DNA of 5,101 bases from Anaerolineales bacterium (GTDB taxonomy: Bacteria; Chloroflexota; Anaerolineae; Anaerolineales; Villigracilaceae), in assembly GCA_016789485.1 (NCBI GenBank), contig JAEURE010000214.1, positions 1 through 5,101 on the forward strand, read 5' to 3'. Of this stretch, positions 1 to 5,101 are shown one piece after another (within the stretch, counting starts at the first letter, position 1; the number at the start of each line of letters is the position of its first letter). The notes beneath the pieces are model-generated. The model had not been told where the DNA came from, searched no databases, and saw only the letters and a list, made by a program, of their open reading frames with translations. The translations under genes and the position numbers were made by a program.

Positions 1-1
1 G

Positions 2-2839
2 GTGGCACTATTTATGCTGGGTCGTTCTCATTCCTGGAGCGACCCAGTCTTTACATCAACTAAAACAAATACGAAAGAAAATAAAGACGAATTAATCCCA
101 AATAATTACGAATCAGAAATAAAGCGCTTTTTTTTCATGCATCAGTGGGAATTGCTGTTGACAGTTACTGCCCTCGGACTAGTGATCTATCTTTTTTTCG
201 CTGCGCCAGCACAACTTACAGGCAAAGTAGCAATAGAACCAAACCAACCCGGACGGCCTTTCTACTCTTTGCACTGGATCAGGGAATATCTATCCGATAA
301 TTACAATCTAATCGCTTCATTCAGCAACATACTCAGCGGATTAATCGCCCTGACACTCCTCCTCGCGGCAAGCCTTCACCGCTCTCCTGCCAAACTCCGC
401 TTTAGCTTGTTATGGGGTTTGATAAGCCTCGCGGGCAGCGCACAATGGATGCTTTCCAGCGAAAGACAGTTCACAGCGGGGCTTATTCTTTATGTCATTG
501 CCGGTCTGGGGGTTTTTCTCTGGAGCGGATTTTTCAGCACATCCGTCGAATGGGACTTGCACAAAACATCCCCAATCTCACTGCGCTGGGAAATCGTTCT
601 TGTATTTATCACATTAGCGCTGGCAACATTCGGGCGGATGTACTACCTCAAATCGATTCCCTATGGAATTGAAGGCGATGAAGCCAAATGGACAGCCGAG
701 GTGGTTTCCCTGGGCATTCGCGGCGAACCAGACAAACTTGGCATGTATCACCGAGATGCTCTGCCAACCAGTTTTTACATGCAGACATTGTTCCATAAAT
801 TATTTGGTCCCTCCATTATTACCGCCCGATTTGAAGTGGCTTTTTTCAGCATACTTGCAACGTTCTTCTTTTATTTACTCCTGCGTCAGATCACCATAAT
901 TCCATTGGCGCTATTGGCAACCTGGTTTTTGAGTGGGTCCATTTTCGACATTAGCGCCAGCCGTTTGGCGCACGTGGAAAGCCATGTTAAATTATGGCCC
1001 ATACTAACCCTTGCATTGTTGGCGTGGGCCATGAGTAAAAAACGCTGGCAGGCATATACAATCGCTGGAATTGCACTCGCCATCGGCTTGCTGACGTACG
1101 ATACGGTCTGGCCAATTTTACCGGTCGTCTTCTTAATTGCAGCTTTTGAATTCTGGCAAAACAAAGACAAGTTTGTGGACGCCTTCCGCAACTTAATCGC
1201 GTTACTAACACCGTCCACGCTGGCAATGCCGCTCCTCATTCCCTACATTGCGACCAGAATGAGTTACTACCTGCCTGACGGCAGGCCAAACGACATAGTT
1301 TCGTTATGGGAATATTTTACAAATATACTTTTTAGTTGGTATGCTGGCTCATTCAACGATTTTCTATATAACCGTTCAGGCCCGCTGCTAAACTCTTTCC
1401 TGCTGCCCTGGATGACCTTTGGCTTGATCGTCGCTTTGACGACTCTCCGCCGCCGCCTCTCTTACTGGACCTTGATCTGGGCATTCCTCTTCATCATTCC
1501 CGTCCCGATGGCGGCTAACTCGCCTTTTGGACGCGTGTACTACCCTGCCCTTCCAGCCGTTTATGTGCTTGTTGGCATTGGAATGTATATCGTTGGACAG
1601 GAAAGCCTGCGCGCTTTGGGGCAGAACTTCCGCCCGCTTGTCATCGCCGCAACGTTTCTCGTACTTGTCTGGGTGCCGCTCTTCAATCTGTTCATCTACT
1701 TCAACGAAGTGGAGGATTACGATGACCGCCAAATAAGGCGCGAAGCGGCAGAACTTGCCGGAGCCGCTGCTGGGGCAGACACTTTGCTTATTCTCGCGGT
1801 CATCCCCCAAGCCGACGAACCGCTTAACAACGAGTATCAAATGATCGAGTTGTTCATGCTGGATAAATTACCAGGAAATCAAATTGCGGATTCCTACAAA
1901 TATATGGCGCTGGAAGATGTCCTCCCGTCTCTTTCAACTATAACCACCCGCTCCAATATATCGATAATCCTTGACAAGGTCACTGCGTCCAACCGTCAGA
2001 AACGAAACGATCTCGCGAACACCCTGCAGACTTGTTATCCGCAAGCCAGCTGGGTAAAAGGATTCTTCTTTGATCGTGTTGACTTGAATAGCGATGTGCT
2101 GTCATCTCCAGCCTGCATTAGCACCACCCTGTCTATGGAATATACCTCAGCCAACACAATACACTGGGAGTTGGGACAGGGAACCGCCAGCGGCTTGTCA
2201 TTGAAATGCGAAGACCAGAAAACCTTCCATGAGTATGTCGAAGCGGAGACAATTCCATCGTCTCCCGGTTGGGGGATAGAAACTGCCATAGCCCATGGAT
2301 GGACGGACGAAGGCTTCATCATGGACAATTATGGCAGCACGCCAATATCATTCAACTTCACCTTGACGGAAGAAAAGCCAGTATATATCTGGGTACGAAG
2401 CTACAAACGCGCCGTAGACAATTACCCCGCACAGATCACAATTTTCAATCAAACTTTTATTTTTGGCGCGGCAGACGAACACAAACTCAATCAATGGAAC
2501 TGGGAGCGACTGGGGCCATTCATCATTCCGTCAGGGTTAAACGAAATGCACCTTGATAGACCTTACCTGGATGATCCGAATCAGTTTATGGCTATCTTCG
2601 TCGATGCGATAATCTTAACTGCCGATCCCAATTTCACTCCAGCAAAAGACCGTGAACTGGAAATGCAAACCCATATTTTTAATTTTTTACGGGAGCAAGA
2701 AGAAGGGGATCTTACTCTCTCTCTCGAACCAGGTTCCTATCGCTGTTACGCCAAAGCCTTCAGCAAACAACCGTTAGTGGATGCCTTCGGCCACACGCCG
2801 CTAACATCGGACATCATCAATTTCACGATTGCACCATAA
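2..2839 (+). CDS. GT-C fold membrane glycosyltransferase (GT39/ArnT/PMT-like) with a large extracytoplasmic C-terminal region; 5' end uncertain
   Basis: The protein probably transfers a sugar from a polyprenyl-phosphate donor to an acceptor on the outer face of the cytoplasmic membrane. Donor and acceptor cannot be read from the sequence. About 14 hydrophobic segments are visible, near residues 49-70, 103-123, 132-150, 158-178, 197-213, 272-296, 298-312, 330-345, 352-382, 397-417, 461-481, 487-503, 513-533 and 544-567. The first large outer loop after segment 5 carries GIEGDEAKW (223-230 region), with Asp226-Glu227 at the place of the acidic catalytic motif of GT39/PMT/ArnT enzymes. Residues 568-945 are soluble and presumably extracytoplasmic. 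The frame is open from a GTG at the window edge, so the gene may start upstream. Internal ATGs at 14 and 137 are alternatives, but neither has a clear ribosome site. The end is firm (TAA 2837-2839). Family confidence is good; substrate is unknown. Confidence 0.9.
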   Translation: MALFMLGRSHSWSDPVFTSTKTNTKENKDELIPNNYESEIKRFFFMHQWELLLTVTALGLVIYLFFAAPAQLTGKVAIEPNQPGRPFYSLHWIREYLSDNYNLIASFSNILSGLIALTLLLAASLHRSPAKLRFSLLWGLISLAGSAQWMLSSERQFTAGLILYVIAGLGVFLWSGFFSTSVEWDLHKTSPISLRWEIVLVFITLALATFGRMYYLKSIPYGIEGDEAKWTAEVVSLGIRGEPDKLGMYHRDALPTSFYMQTLFHKLFGPSIITARFEVAFFSILATFFFYLLLRQITIIPLALLATWFLSGSIFDISASRLAHVESHVKLWPILTLALLAWAMSKKRWQAYTIAGIALAIGLLTYDTVWPILPVVFLIAAFEFWQNKDKFVDAFRNLIALLTPSTLAMPLLIPYIATRMSYYLPDGRPNDIVSLWEYFTNILFSWYAGSFNDFLYNRSGPLLNSFLLPWMTFGLIVALTTLRRRLSYWTLIWAFLFIIPVPMAANSPFGRVYYPALPAVYVLVGIGMYIVGQESLRALGQNFRPLVIAATFLVLVWVPLFNLFIYFNEVEDYDDRQIRREAAELAGAAAGADTLLILAVIPQADEPLNNEYQMIELFMLDKLPGNQIADSYKYMALEDVLPSLSTITTRSNISIILDKVTASNRQKRNDLANTLQTCYPQASWVKGFFFDRVDLNSDVLSSPACISTTLSMEYTSANTIHWELGQGTASGLSLKCEDQKTFHEYVEAETIPSSPGWGIETAIAHGWTDEGFIMDNYGSTPISFNFTLTEEKPVYIWVRSYKRAVDNYPAQITIFNQTFIFGAADEHKLNQWNWERLGPFIIPSGLNEMHLDRPYLDDPNQFMAIFVDAIILTADPNFTPAKDRELEMQTHIFNFLREQEEGDLTLSLEPGSYRCYAKAFSKQPLVDAFGHTPLTSDIINFTIAP
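2219..2635 (+). other. Carbohydrate-binding-like (galactose-binding-fold type) domain in the tail of the first gene
   Basis: This marks residues 740-878 of the membrane glycosyltransferase. The pattern resembles CBM6/CBM35-like beta-sandwich modules: an opening EAE (residues 747-749), a central strand ending in YIWVRSY (795-801), the aromatic run QWNWERLG (831-838), then a strand, a G-L-N turn and a closing VDAIILTADPNFTP (867-880), which looks like the usual last strand of such modules. Family knowledge says these folds bind glycans. Here that is inferred from pattern alone, without alignment. The following segment (about 905-943, PGSYRCYAKAF to SDIINFTI) looks like the closing strands of a bacterial Ig-like domain. 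The module may help bind the acceptor glycan or anchor the enzyme at the wall. Confidence 0.5.
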
Positions 2840-2842
2840 GGA
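2838..2842 (+). promoter_or_regulatory. Weak ribosome binding site for the MDR dehydrogenase
   Basis: AAGGA overlaps the TAA stop of the upstream gene and lies 16 bases before the ATG at 2859, longer than the usual 5-9. No better purine-rich site is closer. A small ATCT-AAA-AGAT inverted repeat (2848-2858) sits between it and the start. The layout is compatible with translational coupling to the upstream gene. Confidence 0.35.
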
Positions 2843-2858
2843 TAGTCATCTAAAAGAT

Positions 2859-3890
2859 ATGAAAACCATTCTCTTTCAACAACACGGCGGACCAGAAGTT
2901 CTGGAATATACCGATTTTCCAACCCCTGAACCGAAAGCGGGCGAAGTGTTGATTCGCATCCGCGCGGCAGCACTCAACCGTATGGATGTATTCGTTCGAA
3001 ACGGTTGGCCGGGATTGAAACTGGAACTTCCCCATATTAATGGCGCGGATGGCGCAGGTGAAATTTCCCAACTTGGGGATAATGTTGTTGATTTCAAAAT
3101 CGGAGATAGGGTCGCCATCAATGCAAACCTTGGATGCGGCCAATGCGAATTTTGTTTGAACGGACAGGATAACATGTGCCGCAATTGGCACCTGCTTGGC
3201 GAAACGATCCGCGGGACGTACGCAGAATATATTTGTCTGCCTGCACGTCAGTTGTACAAACTGCCTGACAATTTTGATTTTCACGCGTCTGTGGCGGCGG
3301 CATTGGTGTATCAGACCGCATGGCATTCAATGGTCAAGCGCGGGGGAGTAAAAGCCGGGGAAACAGTGGCAATTGTCGGCGCGGGCGGAGGCGTGAATTC
3401 CGCCAGTATTCAAGTCGCAAAGTATCTCGGTGCGCGCGTCCTGGTTGTTGGTTCAAATTCAAAAAAATTGGCGCAAGCGGAAGCCCTCGGAGCAGACATC
3501 CTGATCGACCGCTCAAAAGAGGAGGATTGGTCGAAGGCGATCTTTCTTGCCACAGAAAAACGCGGCGTGGATGTGATCATCGACAACGTCGGCACAACAT
3601 TTCCATTAAGCCTGCGCGCGCTTCGCAAAGGCGGGCGGCTGCTGACTGTTGGCAACAGCGCTGCTCCTCGCTTCGAGATCGATAATCGTTTTATTTTCGC
3701 GAAGCATCTTTCGATTATTGGCTCCACCATGAGCACGCTGGCGGATTTCCGCGAAGTGATGGATTTGGTGATTGCTGGTAAACTCAAGCCCATTATTGAC
3801 AAAACCTACCCGCTGAAAGATGCCGCAGCAGCCCAGGAACGCCTGTGGCGTGGCGAAAATTTTGGAAAAATCACACTCAACATTCCATAG
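2859..3890 (+). CDS. Zinc-binding alcohol dehydrogenase family protein (MDR superfamily, quinone-reductase-like active site)
   Basis: This is a cytosolic NAD(P)H-dependent oxidoreductase of the medium-chain dehydrogenase/reductase superfamily, 343 aa and typical in length. The N-terminal GroES-like catalytic domain covers about 1-150 and the Rossmann domain about 160-290. The structural zinc site is complete: Cys93, Cys96, Cys99 and Cys107 (C-x2-C-x2-C-x7-C). The catalytic-zinc ligands are not: the usual Cys is Asn40 (AALNRMD) and the GHE motif is GAD (62-64), as in the Zn_ADH_like group and quinone reductases. The nucleotide loop reads GAGGGVNS (174-181), with Asn180 where Gly is usual. The second strand ends VVGSNSKK with no acidic residue, hinting at NADPH. 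A longer TTG start at 2829 would overlap the upstream gene and add ten residues unlike the family, so I chose ATG 2859, which begins the usual MK-x(7)-GGPEVLEY opening. Substrate is unknown. Confidence 0.95.
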   Translation: MKTILFQQHGGPEVLEYTDFPTPEPKAGEVLIRIRAAALNRMDVFVRNGWPGLKLELPHINGADGAGEISQLGDNVVDFKIGDRVAINANLGCGQCEFCLNGQDNMCRNWHLLGETIRGTYAEYICLPARQLYKLPDNFDFHASVAAALVYQTAWHSMVKRGGVKAGETVAIVGAGGGVNSASIQVAKYLGARVLVVGSNSKKLAQAEALGADILIDRSKEEDWSKAIFLATEKRGVDVIIDNVGTTFPLSLRALRKGGRLLTVGNSAAPRFEIDNRFIFAKHLSIIGSTMSTLADFREVMDLVIAGKLKPIIDKTYPLKDAAAAQERLWRGENFGKITLNIP

Positions 3891-3893
3891 GAT
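3889..3893 (+). promoter_or_regulatory. Distant Shine-Dalgarno-like site before the second membrane protein
   Basis: AGGAT overlaps the TAG stop of the MDR gene. Linearly, AGGA (ending at 3892) lies 39 bases from the ATG at 3932, too far to act directly. If the intervening hairpin (3896-3928) folds, only six unpaired bases remain between them. The bases directly before the ATG (GCAAATAAA) hold no purine-rich site. Function as a ribosome site is inferred. Confidence 0.3.
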
Positions 3894-3895
3894 AA

Positions 3896-3928
3896 ATTTA
3901 ATCAGCACGTCTTCGTGTTGATGCAAAT
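3896..3928 (+). other. Intergenic RNA hairpin just upstream of a start codon
   Basis: ATCAGCACG (3901-3909) pairs with CGTGTTGAT (3914-3922) over nine positions, one of them G-U, around a TCTT loop. ATTT (3896-3899) and AAAT (3925-3928) can extend it by four weak pairs across a small internal loop (A3900 against G3923-C3924). It begins five bases after the MDR stop codon and ends three bases before the ATG at 3932. No T-run follows it, so it does not look like an intrinsic terminator. A translational or RNA-processing role is more plausible, though chance cannot be excluded. Confidence 0.55.
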
Positions 3929-3931
3929 AAA

Positions 3932-5101
3932 ATGAAATTTATTAAACGCATCTCCCTTTTCGAAGTCGCGCTCGTCGCGGCGATTTTAAGCATTCACCTC
4001 TACGCGGCATTATCAGACGCCTACAACTTCCCCAACGCCTGGTTCAAACGTGACGATGCCTATTATTATTTCAAAGTGGCGCAGAATATTACGCAAGGTC
4101 TCGGCAGCACTTTCGATGGGATCAATCTGACCAATGGTTATCATCCGTTGTGGATGATCATCTGCATTCCCATATTTGCACTTGCCCAATATGATTTGAT
4201 CCTGCCGCTACGCATCCTGCTGATGGTTATGGCTGTTTTCCAGGCCGGAAGCGCTGTTCTCATCTACAGGCTGGTAAAAAAATACCTTTCCAATGCGGTC
4301 GCCATGTTGGCCGCATCCTATTGGGCATTTAATTTTTATATCCACTCCACAGTGTACGAGTATGGACTGGAAACGCCCGTCGCCGTTTTTGCACTCCTTT
4401 GTCTCGTGTATAGACTATCCATATTCGAAAAAGAATGGCATACCAGCCCAGTGACAACACGCCAGCTTGTAGAAATTGCACTGCTTGCCACGCTTGTCAT
4501 GTTCAGCCGTCTTGACCTTGTTTTTCTGGCGATCATTGTGGGCATTTGGGTTATCTTCCGTAAAAAGATGATCCGCTACCTGCTGCCATTGGATGTGTTC
4601 ATTGTCTTCGCATCCATGACCACATCCGCCGCTTTGCGCACAGGACTTGTGCCCTACAATGCACATTATGCGGCTGCGGCGGTTGAAACGGCAGTACTTG
4701 CAATTGTAATTAAAATAACAGCACTGTACTTTTTCGGCGCGTATCAACCTCTTCGCGCGAATCCCATTTGGAAAACATTTCGCCAGATCCTTTTTGCACT
4801 GACCGTCAGCACAATTTTCCTGACAGCCATTTTCATGATTCGTACACAACTCGGCGCGGAGCTGAATTTCCCACGCTCTGCCCTTCTTGTAGATTGGGGC
4901 ATCAGCCTGTTATTCATCTTCGCCCTGAGGCTGCCAGCTTATTGGTTCAGCAGCAAGCCGCTGGATGGAAATGTATCGCCCTGGACGGAGCTCAAATCCA
5001 ATTGGAAAAACTGGCTTACTGAAGGGCTCACTTACTTTGGCGTGGTAGGCGGCTTCCTTTCCCTGTATATGGTATTCAACAAACTCATGTTCGGTACCTC
5101 C
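3932..5101 (+). CDS. GT-C-like multi-pass membrane protein, probable glycosyltransferase; C-terminus beyond the window
   Basis: From the ATG at 3932 the frame stays open for exactly 390 codons to the window end with no stop, so the gene is cut at its 3' side. The product is strongly hydrophobic, with segments near residues 8-28, 72-86, 90-112, 121-138, 147-163, 178-209, 215-236, 250-270, 284-303, 317-338 and 364-384. The first outer loop carries KRDDAYYYFKVAQNI (39-53) and then TNGYHPLW (67-74). A paired acidic motif in this loop is the hallmark of GT-C enzymes, and Asp41-Asp42 are the likely catalytic or metal-binding pair. YEYGLETPV (142-150) and FSRLDLVFL (191-199) resemble further motifs of uncharacterised bacterial proteins of this type. 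In-frame upstream sequence reaches a TAA at 3893 with no standard start codon, so ATG 3932 is the best start. No specific substrate is recognisable. Confidence 0.88.
   Translation, partial: MKFIKRISLFEVALVAAILSIHLYAALSDAYNFPNAWFKRDDAYYYFKVAQNITQGLGSTFDGINLTNGYHPLWMIICIPIFALAQYDLILPLRILLMVMAVFQAGSAVLIYRLVKKYLSNAVAMLAASYWAFNFYIHSTVYEYGLETPVAVFALLCLVYRLSIFEKEWHTSPVTTRQLVEIALLATLVMFSRLDLVFLAIIVGIWVIFRKKMIRYLLPLDVFIVFASMTTSAALRTGLVPYNAHYAAAAVETAVLAIVIKITALYFFGAYQPLRANPIWKTFRQILFALTVSTIFLTAIFMIRTQLGAELNFPRSALLVDWGISLLFIFALRLPAYWFSSKPLDGNVSPWTELKSNWKNWLTEGLTYFGVVGGFLSLYMVFNKLMFGTS

Noticed and set aside
128..135. Run of eight T bases inside the first gene, a possible slippage or phase-variation site
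   Set aside because: The frame is intact on both sides and the run encodes ordinary Phe codons. A single 8-base tract without a contingency-gene context is weak evidence.
1270..1285. Perfect inverted repeat CCTGCC-TGAC-GGCAGG
   Set aside because: It lies inside the coding sequence (LPDGR), has no T-run and no gene boundary nearby, and six-base repeats of this kind are expected by chance.
1388..1840. Minus-strand open frame of 150 codons
   Set aside because: It is antisense to a clearly coding stretch of the GT39-like gene, charged and low in family-like pattern, with no support of its own.
2850..3326. Minus-strand open frame of 158 codons with several Cys and His residues
   Set aside because: It mirrors the MDR dehydrogenase coding sequence, whose motifs are unmistakable, so this is a shadow frame.
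3896..3928. Reading the intergenic hairpin as a rho-independent terminator
   Set aside because: The stem is A-T rich at its base and is followed by GCAAATAAAATG on the + strand, not a T-run, and the next gene starts three bases later.
3921..3935. Tiny frame ATG-CAA-ATA-AAA-TGA whose stop overlaps the ATG at 3932, a possible leader peptide
   Set aside because: Four codons with no ribosome site and the start buried in the hairpin stem; chance is the simpler explanation.
4415..4849. Minus-strand open frame of 144 codons giving a cysteine-rich protein
   Set aside because: It lies wholly antisense to the membrane protein at 3932-5101. The cysteines arise from reading its common GCA codons backwards, and there is no ribosome site or recognisable fold.

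Overview
The window is an ordinary, densely coded stretch of bacterial chromosome at roughly 50% GC. All three genes are on the + strand with very short gaps. Their protein style fits an environmental Chloroflexota (Anaerolineae-like) bacterium: large multi-pass GT-C-type membrane proteins with extracytoplasmic tails, and a zinc-ADH-like MDR protein of a subfamily common in that phylum. This placement is inferred from remembered protein families, not from a search.

Layout. Positions 2-2839 hold a large membrane glycosyltransferase of the GT39/ArnT/PMT-like kind (at least 945 aa, 5' end uncertain), with about 14 predicted membrane segments followed by a soluble tail of about 375 residues. The tail includes a stretch resembling a carbohydrate-binding, galactose-binding-like beta-sandwich. 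After 19 bases, 2859-3890 encodes a 343-aa medium-chain dehydrogenase/reductase that keeps the four structural-zinc cysteines but lacks the catalytic-zinc ligands. After 41 bases containing a good hairpin, 3932-5101 encodes the first 390 residues of a second GT-C-like membrane protein. It runs off the window end with no stop codon.

How they fit together. The spacing suggests one transcript. Two envelope sugar-transfer-type proteins flank a soluble oxidoreductase, so the set could belong to a cell-surface glycan or glycolipid locus, but no sequence feature ties the oxidoreductase to the same pathway. No RNA gene, mobile element, CRISPR array, origin or convincing promoter was seen, and no stretch longer than 41 bases lacks a gene. 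I found no clear sign of an undescribed system. The points most worth a second look are the domain fusion in the first gene and the hairpin that could bring a distant Shine-Dalgarno-like site close to the third gene's start.
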